A stretch of 64,000 nt of DNA from Niabella sp. (GTDB taxonomy: Bacteria; Bacteroidota; Bacteroidia; Chitinophagales; Chitinophagaceae), in assembly GCA_027493055.1 (NCBI GenBank), contig JAPUDO010000120.1:62001-126000 (forward strand), given 5' to 3'. This document shows, one piece after another, positions 24,968 through 32,421 of the stretch (positions are counted from its first letter, which is position 1; each line of letters starts with the position of its first letter). The translations under genes were made by a program, and so were the position numbers. A model generated the notes under the pieces. The model did not search any database and had not been told where the DNA came from. It was given only the letters and a program-made list of their open reading frames with translations.

Positions 24968-26878
24968 TTACTCCATTATCACCTTTACCGTTTTGCTGTA
25001 TTCAAAATGCCCGTCTTTATCCACCTGTTTGATGCGGATAAACAGTTTGCCGTTATTGGAGAAATCTGCCGGCGCATCATTTTTAGAGCAGGCTGCCAAA
25101 CTAATCATTACCATTCCGGTTATGGCCAGCATTTGGCATACTTTTTTCCTGCCACGACCTGTAATACTTAAACCCAACGCTAATGCCAGTACGGATATGC
25201 CCAGCAGCCCGCTTCCTGCGGCTGCATCTTTACTAAAACTGTATTTCAGCGCTGCTGAGGTGTTACCATCCACAGCAAGGCTTTTTACTTCACCCATTTT
25301 GATGAAGTTTTTGCCATCGGCAGAAGCTTCTATATCAAAATAGCTGTTGCCGGCTTCAGAAAGGGTGGTCCAATTTACATATAAATTATTGCCTTTAAAG
25401 AGGGCTGTAATATCCCCAAAATGTACAGGAAGGCTTACAACACAGTCGCCCGTAACATCACCTGTTATTGTAAACTTGCTGCGCAGCGTTTGCCTTGCAT
25501 CGTAAGGGTCACCAAGGCCATACTTTAAGCCGTCTGCTCCCAGTTTTAAGCCCCCCTGTATATGATCAATGTTACCCGCCCATCCTATCAGCGTTTTGCT
25601 GTAGTTGATACAATCCATACCGCTGTTTGATAGCATTCCTTCGGCAGAAGAGCTGAACATTGAAGTTGTTAACGCATTCAGCTTCCAGGCCCCGATGTTT
25701 TGGTTAAATGCTGCAGCCCTGTAAAACATATAGCTGGTATTAGTTACCTTACGCACATCCCAGCCGCCAACGTTTGCATTAAAAGTTGTCGCGCCGGAAA
25801 ACATATCCGACATATTCACCACATTGCTCACATCCCATCTGCTAATATCCCTGTTAAAAGAAGTCGCCTGTCCAAACATTCCTGACATGTACGCTACCTT
25901 ACTCACATCCCAGTCGCTGATATCCCCGTTAAAAGCTGTGGCGCCTAAAAACATTTGCTGCATGTCTGTTACCTGGCTCATATCCCATTCGTTGAGGTCC
26001 TGGTTAAAAGCTGTGGCGCTTGCAAACATCGCCATGGTATTTTGCACCTTACCTGTTTTTTCTTTCCATTGGCCAATGGGCTGGTTAAACGCAGTAGCAA
26101 CGTAAAACATATTATTCATATCAGTTACGTTGCTTACATCCCACCCACTGATGTCAATATTGAATTTTGGTGCATCCGCAAACATATTTTCCATATTTTC
26201 TACCTGGCCCACATTCCATCCACTGATGTTTTCATTAAACAGGTGTGCAGCAGCAAACATGCCACTCATGTCTTTTACCTTGCTCACATCCCATTCGCTG
26301 ATACCGGGAATATTGGTCAATACCATACAGAAACCAAACAGGCGGTTCATATCCGTTACATGGCTTACATCCCATTGGTCAATATGAGGAATAGTGGTAA
26401 GAACAAAGCAATCCAGGAACATGTTGCTCATATCGGTTACCTCGCTTAGGTCAGGTACATCGGAAGGGACAGCAGAAAGGTTCTGCGCGCCCATAAATGT
26501 AAACGCCATACTGCTCCAGGCTACATCTCCCCATTGGATAACTTCACGAAGATAATTTGCATCGGGATAGCCATAATTCATTTCTAAATGGGAAAACGGA
26601 CGGCCACCTGCTGCAGGAGTGATTTCAAGCTGATACCTGCCGGCTGTGCCAAACGATATGTTTGTAGATGATACGCCCGCAGATGTTGTACCACCGGCTC
26701 CGCTCCCGGTGTGCAATGCATTATTAATATCTTTCCATGTATAAGTAAATTCACCAATAGCATCTATCCGTATTACTGTATTGGGTGTTTGCCATACCGT
26801 AATAAAAGGGCGCTGGGCATTGGCGGAAAAGCATACACTAAAGAGGAAAAAGATAAAAGCAGTTAACTTTTGGTTCAT
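24968..26878 (-). CDS. BspA-like surface protein with DUF285-type repeats and odd C-terminus
   Basis: Starting at the ATG at 26878 gives a clean signal peptide (MNQKLTAFIFFLFSVCFSANAQ); an upstream ATG at 26905 would add nine polar residues. About ten repeats of 23-27 residues (W-D-V-S-x-V-T-D-M-x-x-M-F) fill the middle. A linker and a secretion-tail-like Ig segment follow. The C-terminus is strange: two hydrophobic stretches flank GRGRKK, the second ending ISLAAC-SKND, which looks like a lipobox inside a protein. A fusion with a former downstream lipoprotein gene is possible. Repeats of this kind mediate adhesion in other species; here that is inference. Confidence 0.85.
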   Translation of the reverse strand: MNQKLTAFIFFLFSVCFSANAQRPFITVWQTPNTVIRIDAIGEFTYTWKDINNALHTGSGAGGTTSAGVSSTNISFGTAGRYQLEITPAAGGRPFSHLEMNYGYPDANYLREVIQWGDVAWSSMAFTFMGAQNLSAVPSDVPDLSEVTDMSNMFLDCFVLTTIPHIDQWDVSHVTDMNRLFGFCMVLTNIPGISEWDVSKVKDMSGMFAAAHLFNENISGWNVGQVENMENMFADAPKFNIDISGWDVSNVTDMNNMFYVATAFNQPIGQWKEKTGKVQNTMAMFASATAFNQDLNEWDMSQVTDMQQMFLGATAFNGDISDWDVSKVAYMSGMFGQATSFNRDISRWDVSNVVNMSDMFSGATTFNANVGGWDVRKVTNTSYMFYRAAAFNQNIGAWKLNALTTSMFSSSAEGMLSNSGMDCINYSKTLIGWAGNIDHIQGGLKLGADGLKYGLGDPYDARQTLRSKFTITGDVTGDCVVSLPVHFGDITALFKGNNLYVNWTTLSEAGNSYFDIEASADGKNFIKMGEVKSLAVDGNTSAALKYSFSKDAAAGSGLLGISVLALALGLSITGRGRKKVCQMLAITGMVMISLAACSKNDAPADFSNNGKLFIRIKQVDKDGHFEYSKTVKVIME

Positions 26879-26950
26879 GGCAGGTTTTTGTTTTAAGTGG
26901 ATCAAAACTACCGGGGATTGTATTTAATAAGGCACATGACAAGCCCGAAG

Positions 26951-26985
26951 TTTGTCGCAACAAAGGAAAAATTTGTCGCAACAAA
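26951..26985. promoter_or_regulatory. Tandem operator-like site upstream of the BspA-like gene
   Basis: TTTGTCGCAACAAA occurs twice (26951-26964 and 26972-26985), starts 21 bp apart, that is two helical turns. Each copy is itself a partial dyad (TTTGT/ACAAA). It lies 73-107 bp upstream of the BspA-like start and 38 bp past the stop of the AraC-type regulator, which typically bind direct repeats at this spacing. Confidence 0.6.
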
Positions 26986-27022
26986 TCGTATTTGGTTGTA
27001 AATCAATGTGAAACAACCAGCT

Positions 27023-28153
27023 TTAAGACAATGTACTTATATATTCAGAAGGCGTAAGGGTGGTGTATTTTTTAAATGCCCGGTAAAAAGAAGCCCGGCT
27101 GTTAAAGCCGGCTTCGTAAGCAATGGCTTCAATGGTTACCTGGTTTATTTTATTATCCAGGAGCGTTTTAGCTTTAGCTACCCGTTTTTCGTTGACCAGT
27201 TCATAAAAATTTTTGCGCATCGCTTTATTAATGGCCGTTGAAATTTTTTCTGCCGGCACACCCATGCTATCCGCCAGCATATTAATGGTAAGATCGGGAT
27301 TGGCATATATACCAGATCGGGTTATAAAATCCTCAATGCTTGCAGCCAGCGTAACCAGCTCGGTTTGGGTAACGGTTTCCTGTTTAATGCGGGCCTCTTC
27401 GCTCTGTTCTATAGCCGGGCGGGTATCCTCCAAAAACTGTTCGTAGCTTTCTGTAGTAAAAATGGCATGGTGCCGCACAGAATAGTACAGGATAAAAAAG
27501 TAAATAAGCGTAATAAGGCAGGGCAGGTACAGGTATTCTACCAGGTACTCTGGCAAAACCAGGTACAAGACAGCAGTAATCACTGTAAGAATGCCCCCAA
27601 GGACAATAAACCTTGTGATAAAAGACAACCTGGTTTTTTCGAGGTTAGATACGGTTAAAACCAGCCGCCTTTTATACCCGGAGATCTTTATTGCCGATGC
27701 AATTACACTTGCAAGGATAAGCGGCATGCCAACAATATTAATGACAGACATTTGCCAGGGTAAAGGTTCCTGTAGCAGCGAAGCCGCGAATGCTGGTCGT
27801 TCCTGCACCGGCAGCGCAAGGTAAGCAGCCGGAAACGAGAGACCGAATATACAACACAGGAAAGCAACAAGCCATATAGGGTGCTTCAAATTTATTTTGG
27901 AGCCTGTAAAGGAGCAGGTATAGGCAAAAACCAGGGGGCCAAAATAGGTATTGGTGCACCACGAAAGAAAAAAGAAGTAAGGAAACTGCTCAAATACCCC
28001 ACCCGTAATGCTGGCATTGCCCAAAAATGAAATAGCTGTATCTAATAAAATAAGCGCGAGTATTTTATTGGGCAAGGCGTTATTTTTTCTGAAAAAAAAG
28101 GCGATGAATAAAATAATAAGGTTAACTGCCAGGCAAATATTTAAAGCGGTCAT
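27023..28153 (-). CDS. AraC-family regulator with N-terminal membrane domain
   Basis: From the ATG at 28153 (or 28177) the first 235 residues form about seven hydrophobic segments, and the last 100 an AraC-type double helix-turn-helix: INMLADSMGVPAEKISTAINKAMRKNFYELVNEKRV, then IEAIAYEAGFNSRASFYRAFKKYTTLTPSEY. It would sense an envelope or small-molecule signal and bind DNA from the membrane. The adjacent tandem repeat upstream of the BspA-like gene is the natural candidate target. The gene reads in the same direction as BspA and is directly upstream of it. Confidence 0.9.
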   Translation of the reverse strand: MTALNICLAVNLIILFIAFFFRKNNALPNKILALILLDTAISFLGNASITGGVFEQFPYFFFLSWCTNTYFGPLVFAYTCSFTGSKINLKHPIWLVAFLCCIFGLSFPAAYLALPVQERPAFAASLLQEPLPWQMSVINIVGMPLILASVIASAIKISGYKRRLVLTVSNLEKTRLSFITRFIVLGGILTVITAVLYLVLPEYLVEYLYLPCLITLIYFFILYYSVRHHAIFTTESYEQFLEDTRPAIEQSEEARIKQETVTQTELVTLAASIEDFITRSGIYANPDLTINMLADSMGVPAEKISTAINKAMRKNFYELVNEKRVAKAKTLLDNKINQVTIEAIAYEAGFNSRASFYRAFKKYTTLTPSEYISTLS

Positions 28154-28212
28154 GTTTTGGTCGTATATTTTTTGCAATATACACAGTACTTTTATGTTTA
28201 TAATATTAAGGT

Positions 28213-29328
28213 ATGATGTTTTTGCAACAGGAAATTTTAGACAATACGGTACAAACTTATTTGATTGTAGCCGGTACTATACTGGTAGTCTTTTTATTTA
28301 AAAAATATATAGCTCATTATGTTGCTTCTTTTTTCTTTTTTATTTTAAAAAAAAGATATAAGAACATTGACAGCGTCTCTTTTGAAGGTCTTATTGCAAA
28401 ACCGCTGGGGTTGTTTATTGCTACTTTTATAACTGTTATTGCCTTAGACAAACTTAATTTCCCCCAGGCAATGGATTTTAATATCTACCGGCTGAAACTG
28501 CAGGAGCTGCTGCGCATGACCGGCTCCGCTCTTATTATCATTACGTTTTTCCGGTTTTTAATTAAGTTGGTAGATTTTGCAATTCTTTTAATTAAGGAAC
28601 GGTACATACAACAAGGCGATAATGCCAACCACCAGCTGGTATTTTTCTTTAAAGATTTTATAAAAGTGGTGATTGGCATTATAGGAGCATTGCTGCTTTT
28701 AAAATATACTTTTAATTATGATATTAAAGGGTTGGTTACAGGGCTTAGCATTGTAGGCGCAGCCGTTGCATTGGCATTGAAGGAAAGCCTTGAAAACCTG
28801 ATAGCTTCTTTCATCATATTTTTTGATAAACCTTTTCAAACCGGCGATGCAGTAAAAGGAGGCAATTTTAGCGGCGTAGTGGAAAAAATAGGACTGCGCA
28901 GCACCCGCATACGCACCGATGCCAAAACATACGTAACAGTGCCTAATAAACAAATGGTGGACAGTGTGCTGGATAACCTGAGCAATAGAACTCAACGCCG
29001 TGCCGACCTTCGACTGGAAATAGGTGTGGACACACCACCGCAAAAGGTAAGAGCACTGCTCGATGGTATAAAAAAAATATTATCTGTTCCTGAAATTCTG
29101 AACTTCAACCTGAATCTGACCGATATTATGCCGAATGCGCTGGTAATAACAGCCGACTATTACACTGCTCCCGATAATATAAAAGCGTTTAATAACACCA
29201 GGCAAAAAGTAAACCTCGAGATAATGCAACTGATGGAAACCCTGGGTGTGGATCTGTCCGGAAAATCAACCAATATCAGTATTGTAAGCGGGGAGCCCAC
29301 TACAACTACTTCGCAGCAGCCACAATAG
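28213..29328 (+). CDS. MscS-family mechanosensitive channel
   Basis: Protein of 371 residues. Four hydrophobic segments are visible (about 13-35, 68-85, 105-125 and 145-165), then the pore helix with Gly/Ala pattern GLSIVGAAVALALKESLENLIAS and the beta domain signature FDKPFQTGDAV and VEKIGLRSTRIRTDAKTYVTVPN. Family members release solutes on osmotic downshock. It is divergent from the AraC-type gene, and its last 23 bp overlap the convergent thioredoxin gene. Confidence 0.92.
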   Translation: MMFLQQEILDNTVQTYLIVAGTILVVFLFKKYIAHYVASFFFFILKKRYKNIDSVSFEGLIAKPLGLFIATFITVIALDKLNFPQAMDFNIYRLKLQELLRMTGSALIIITFFRFLIKLVDFAILLIKERYIQQGDNANHQLVFFFKDFIKVVIGIIGALLLLKYTFNYDIKGLVTGLSIVGAAVALALKESLENLIASFIIFFDKPFQTGDAVKGGNFSGVVEKIGLRSTRIRTDAKTYVTVPNKQMVDSVLDNLSNRTQRRADLRLEIGVDTPPQKVRALLDGIKKILSVPEILNFNLNLTDIMPNALVITADYYTAPDNIKAFNNTRQKVNLEIMQLMETLGVDLSGKSTNISIVSGEPTTTTSQQPQ

Positions 29329-29821
29329 CGGCCAGCTCTTCATCAAACCGGCCTGTAACACCATATTCTACCACGCGGCCCAGCTCTTTGCCATTTTTAA
29401 GCACAATAATAGTGGGTACATGTGCAATAGCCAGGTTAGCAGCGAAATGCGCATCATCTTTTTTAGTCCTGTCCAAACCAAATAAGGTGATCCGCTTTTT
29501 ATCAAAACCGGCTTGAGCTGCAATTTTGTAAAAACGGGGAATTACATAATGCGAGTCAGCGCACCAGGTTCCAAAAAAAATAAGAAATGTAACGCTGTCT
29601 TTTGTTTCAGAAAAACGCTTTATAATTGCTTCACCAGGAGTATAAGCACGCTCGTGCTCAGCAAACCAATTATAATTAACCGTGTCTGCAAGTAAAATAC
29701 TGTCGGTTACAAAACCTTTCAGCAGGTTTTTGCCCGTGCGGTCTTTAACGGTTTCATATTGTTGTGCGTGGGTAAAAAAGAAGAGCGTTACCAGGATAAA
29801 GGTAAAAAATGTGTGCTTCAT
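29306..29821 (-). CDS. Exported thioredoxin-like protein with CxxS site
   Basis: Protein of 171 residues with signal peptide (about 1-20, THAQ-QY) and a thioredoxin fold (60-171). The active site region is FFGTWC87-A-D-S90, so only the first cysteine remains; the cis-proline is in AHVPTIIVLKNG. A monothiol protein may act in isomerisation, glutathione-type mixed disulfide chemistry or simple binding. It is convergent with MscS with a 23-bp 3' overlap. Confidence 0.85.
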   Translation of the reverse strand: MKHTFFTFILVTLFFFTHAQQYETVKDRTGKNLLKGFVTDSILLADTVNYNWFAEHERAYTPGEAIIKRFSETKDSVTFLIFFGTWCADSHYVIPRFYKIAAQAGFDKKRITLFGLDRTKKDDAHFAANLAIAHVPTIIVLKNGKELGRVVEYGVTGRFDEELAAIVAAAK

Positions 29822-30026
29822 CTATAATTGTTAATTGAATGCGATAAAAGTACAATGCATTCATCATCCGGCAAAAAATGCGGTAGTTATAAGGAAAGCC
29901 GGGAAGTCAGAAGACCGAGGTCAGAAGTTGAGAAGAAACCAGCCTTCAGCATTTTGCTTTCAGCTTTGTGCCCCGAAAGTTGGGGAATTTTAATCTCTGC
30001 TACTTTCAGAATACCATGTGGAGGCA

Positions 30027-30965
30027 TCACAGCGTTGCCTTTAACTCTAAAAAGAATGCTTTTATTTTTTCAAGCGATTGTACGGCGGCTAACCTTTCAC
30101 CGGCATTTTTATTATTCTTCAGATATTCCCGCGCGCCTTCAATGGTAAATTTTCTCCGGCGCAGCAAATCGTATATCAGGTAAAGATTTTTTACATCGAC
30201 AGGCCGGAAAAACCGGTCGCCTTTCCCGTTTTTTTTGGGTTTTAAAATATCAAACTCACTTTCCCAGTAGCGTATCAGCGAATGGTTTTCTTTAAACATG
30301 GTAGTAACTTCTCCCATGCTGTAGTATTGCTTCGAAAATAATACTTCATCATCCGGCATCTCTATCATACCTGCAGCAATAGTATGCTCTTTTACCGATT
30401 TCCGCCCCCTTGTGCTCCTGCGTTCAAACAACCGGTCCGGGTCTGTAACAGGTATTTTTCCGGTAAACTCCTGCTGATCTGTTTCATCTGCATCAGACAC
30501 CACTTCTTCCGAAATAAATGTCTGATTATCAATCTCTTTTATTTCAGAGCCCTGCTTTTTCACTGTTTCTTTCGGAAACGCTTCAACAATCTCTGCTCCT
30601 GCATCCTCACTGGCAGATACCTTTCCGGTAAAATCCGGCTGATCTGTTTCATCTGTATCAGACACCTCTTCTTCTGAAATAAACGATTTATCCTCAGCTA
30701 CTTTTATTTCAAGATCCTGCTTTTTCACTGTTTCTTCCTGAAATGCTTCGACAGTTCCTGCATCTGCACTCTCAACAGGTGGCTCTTTTTCCTGATCCCC
30801 GCTCACCTTTGCAGGAGGAACAGCTTCAACAGGGCTTTCCTCCATCACTTCTATCTGTGCAGGAGGCTTCAACGAGTGCTTTCTGGGCTTAGGAAGTGGA
30901 TCTACTTTCTCCACCTCATCAAAAAAGGAGAACGCACCCTGATTTTGTGAAGGAGTCTTAGCCAT
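30027..30965 (-). CDS. MerR-type regulator with long acidic, internally duplicated N-terminus
   Basis: Protein of 312 residues. The C-terminal part (about 214-285) is a MerR winged helix: YYSMGEVTTMFKENHSLIRYWESEFDILKPKKN, then F-R-P-V-D-V. Family members occur as single small proteins in Bacteroidota. The N-terminal 200 residues are Glu/Asp/Lys-rich and probably disordered. Two 44-residue stretches (72-115 and 127-170) match almost column for column: VEAF-x-ETVKKQ, FISEE, VSD-x-DETDQ, FTGK. The repeat unit is 165 bp in DNA. No metal-binding Cys is seen. Target genes are unknown. Confidence 0.85.
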   Translation of the reverse strand: MAKTPSQNQGAFSFFDEVEKVDPLPKPRKHSLKPPAQIEVMEESPVEAVPPAKVSGDQEKEPPVESADAGTVEAFQEETVKKQDLEIKVAEDKSFISEEEVSDTDETDQPDFTGKVSASEDAGAEIVEAFPKETVKKQGSEIKEIDNQTFISEEVVSDADETDQQEFTGKIPVTDPDRLFERRSTRGRKSVKEHTIAAGMIEMPDDEVLFSKQYYSMGEVTTMFKENHSLIRYWESEFDILKPKKNGKGDRFFRPVDVKNLYLIYDLLRRRKFTIEGAREYLKNNKNAGERLAAVQSLEKIKAFFLELKATL

Positions 30966-31240
30966 AATTACAAATCTACTGATATTAGATAATTGAAAAT
31001 GTTAATCACACCCGTTTTAAAATATAAAACGCTATAAGTTCCAGGATATTTTATTCAGCCCTCCCTTCATTTTTGGTATAAGAGGGAGCGTGTGAGAAGG
31101 AAATAATGTTGTAACACCATTCAAAAAGGCCTTTTTTATACAATATTTTCACGTTGGGTATAATGCTTTATATCCCCTGAATCCCTTACCTGTACAATAT
31201 TTCAGTAAATAAATACCGTTTGAAAATAAAATGAATGGCA

Positions 31241-31281
31241 TTAAGTTGGTTTTAAAACAGAAAGAATTGCAGCTACTTTTG
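31241..31281 (+). promoter_or_regulatory. Promoter of putative small RNA, copy 1
   Basis: TTAAGTT (31241-31247), 26 bp, then TACTTTTG (31274-31281), a match to the Bacteroidota -7 box TAnnTTTG. Overlapping it is a dyad, TTTGTGT-AACAATA-ACACAAA. The same arrangement is seen in copy 3. Confidence 0.6.
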
Positions 31282-31287
31282 TGTAAC

Positions 31288-31412
31288 AATAACACAAAGA
31301 GTTATTTCAAAGAGAAGAAAGGAAAGTGAGAAGGAATACAAAGTTTTTAAGTTTTTTTCATATGGCAAGCAATCGTTAGAGGTCAGTCCGTTTCTACGGA
31401 AGGACCTTTTTT
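31288..31412 (+). ncRNA. Putative small RNA, copy 1, with MASNR mini-ORF and terminator
   Basis: After the promoter and about 75 divergent bases comes the block CATATGGCAAGCAATCGTTAG, shared by all three copies. It contains ATG GCA AGC AAT CGT TAG (31362-31379), coding for five residues. The stop overlaps a terminator: AGGTC-AG-TCCGT-TTCT-ACGGA-AG-GACCT (31380-31407) and then T6. Length, promoter and terminator fit a 125-nt independent transcript, and the mini-ORF invites an attenuator or leader-peptide reading. No downstream gene follows on the plus strand, so a trans-acting RNA is more likely. Confidence 0.6.
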
Positions 31413-31444
31413 ATTTAGTGTCATGGAATTGGCTGACATAAAAA

Positions 31445-31466
31445 AATCCGGGAGGAAACCCGGATT
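31445..31466 (-). terminator. Hairpin with T run, minus strand
   Basis: AATCCGGG and CCCGGATT pair over a 6-nt loop; read on the minus strand it is followed by T7. No minus-strand gene lies nearby upstream, so an unannotated transcript may end here. Confidence 0.5.
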
Positions 31467-31483
31467 AACAATTTAAAAAACAC

Positions 31484-31524
31484 AAGGCTTGCAATCGTTA
31501 GAGGCAATCAATTAGAGGTCATTT
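31484..31524. repeat. Partial relative of the small-RNA block
   Basis: GCTTGCAATCGTTAGAGG followed by CAATCAATTAGAGGTCATTTTT shares the core GCAATCGTTAGAGG and AGAGGTCA with the three units. The ATG and the terminator hairpin are absent. It may be a degraded copy. Confidence 0.5.
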
Positions 31525-31797
31525 TTAAACACTGGCTACGCTTAGCTGATGTTTGCTATACTTCAAACCTGTTTTTTTGACGTATAGGGACGCTAAGGTA
31601 TAATTATTTTCTATACGGCCTTAACTTTTTCTTAATTTTTTTTACAAATTTTTTAAACCCGGTAGAAAAATACTTGTTTCAGATCAATAAACAGGGAAGA
31701 TCGATAGGTCTTGGGCATAAATATCAATATCCCGTGAAACACAATATGGTGTTGAATTTTTAGCATTTTATTCGGCCTTGGGGCGAAAAAATTAACA

Positions 31798-31837
31798 TTA
31801 AGTTATTATTCCTTTGTTTTTATCCGTTTTATCTTTG
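31798..31837 (+). promoter_or_regulatory. Promoter of putative small RNA, copy 2
   Basis: TTAAGTT (31798-31804), 25 bp, then TATCTTTG (31830-31837). The dyad at the start of copies 1 and 3 is not kept. Confidence 0.5.
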
Positions 31838-31843
31838 CACCAG

Positions 31844-31937
31844 AAAGCGAAAGCTATCAAAAATAGATTATAAGTTTTTTTTCATATGGCAAGCAATCGT
31901 TAGGGGTCAGTCCGTTTCTACGGAGGGACCTTTTTTA
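31844..31937 (+). ncRNA. Putative small RNA, copy 2, with MASNR mini-ORF and terminator
   Basis: A shorter unit of about 94 nt. ATG GCA AGC AAT CGT TAG at 31886-31903, then the hairpin 31904-31931 with a G in place of A at the stem base (still able to pair as G-U) and a T run. The 5' part differs from copies 1 and 3; only the TAAGTTTTTTTTCATATGGC stretch is close. Confidence 0.58.
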
Positions 31938-32178
31938 TTTCTGGCCGGGTGGGTTTTGGCCAGGGGATCAGCTTTGAAGAGCCCGTGAAAATCAAAAGAT
32001 GCCGGACCTTTAATGCTAACAGCATCATTCAAAAAATAACCATACAAGCTGAATTTTCCGTTTTTAAACCATCTGGAGTAAATATTTTCGCTTGGGCATC
32101 TCTTTATCAATACCCTAAAACATAGTCCCCTAAAGGATTTCAGAAAATATTATGCGCTTGAAAGTAGTATTTTAAGGA

Positions 32179-32219
32179 TTAAGTTGGATTTATAATTGTA
32201 CAAATAGCAATTATCTTTG
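32179..32219 (+). promoter_or_regulatory. Promoter of putative small RNA, copy 3
   Basis: TTAAGTT (32179-32185), 26 bp, TATCTTTG (32212-32219), followed by the same GTGTAACAATAACACAA start as copy 1. Confidence 0.6.
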
Positions 32220-32225
32220 TGTAAC

Positions 32226-32356
32226 AATAACACAACGGGGTTATTTTGGAGGTGAAAGAAAAAGAGGAAGTGTGACAAAAAAGATTTTTTAAGTTTTTTC
32301 ATATGGCAAGCAATCGTTAGAGGTCAGTCCGTTTCTACGGAAGGACCCTTTTTTTT
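32226..32356 (+). ncRNA. Putative small RNA, copy 3, with MASNR mini-ORF and terminator
   Basis: Unit of about 130 nt, closest to copy 1. ATG GCA AGC AAT CGT TAG at 32303-32320, then the hairpin 32321-32348 (ending GGACCC rather than GGACCT) and T8. The hairpin is followed 19 bp on by the minus-strand terminator of the lipoprotein gene, so the two transcription units are closed off from each other. Confidence 0.6.
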
Positions 32357-32374
32357 GGCCCTAATACAAAAAAA

Positions 32375-32394
32375 GGATTGCTTTTCAGCAATCC
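32375..32394 (-). terminator. Terminator of the lipoprotein gene at 32422
   Basis: GGATTGC and GCAATCC pair over 6 nt; on the minus strand T7 follows. It lies 27 bp beyond the stop codon. Confidence 0.75.
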
Positions 32395-32421
32395 CAGGTT
32401 CATAGGTTCCGGCGTACCGCT

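Larger units (their letters stand above)
30966..32421. other. 1.46-kb region without protein genes; tandem small-RNA-like units
   Basis: This stretch has no convincing coding frame. It holds three copies of a unit with a promoter-like box, a five-codon reading frame and a hairpin-T-run terminator (entries at 31288, 31844 and 32226), a fourth partial relative at 31484-31524, and two terminators pointing the other way (31445-31466 and 32375-32394). The remainder (30966-31240 and 31525-31790) shows nothing I can name. Confidence 0.7.

Noticed and set aside
25700-26449. Plus-strand frames with internal repeats across the BspA-like gene
   Set aside because: They are antisense shadows: the repeats come from the DUF285 repeats on the other strand, and no start or family feature supports them.
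31907-32110. A 67-codon frame on the minus strand between two small-RNA copies
   Set aside because: It ends inside a terminator hairpin, has no recognisable product and lies wholly in the small-RNA region.
31241-32356. CRISPR array
   Set aside because: Only three units, 300-500 bp apart and with terminators, so not direct repeats with spacers. No cas gene is present anywhere in the window.
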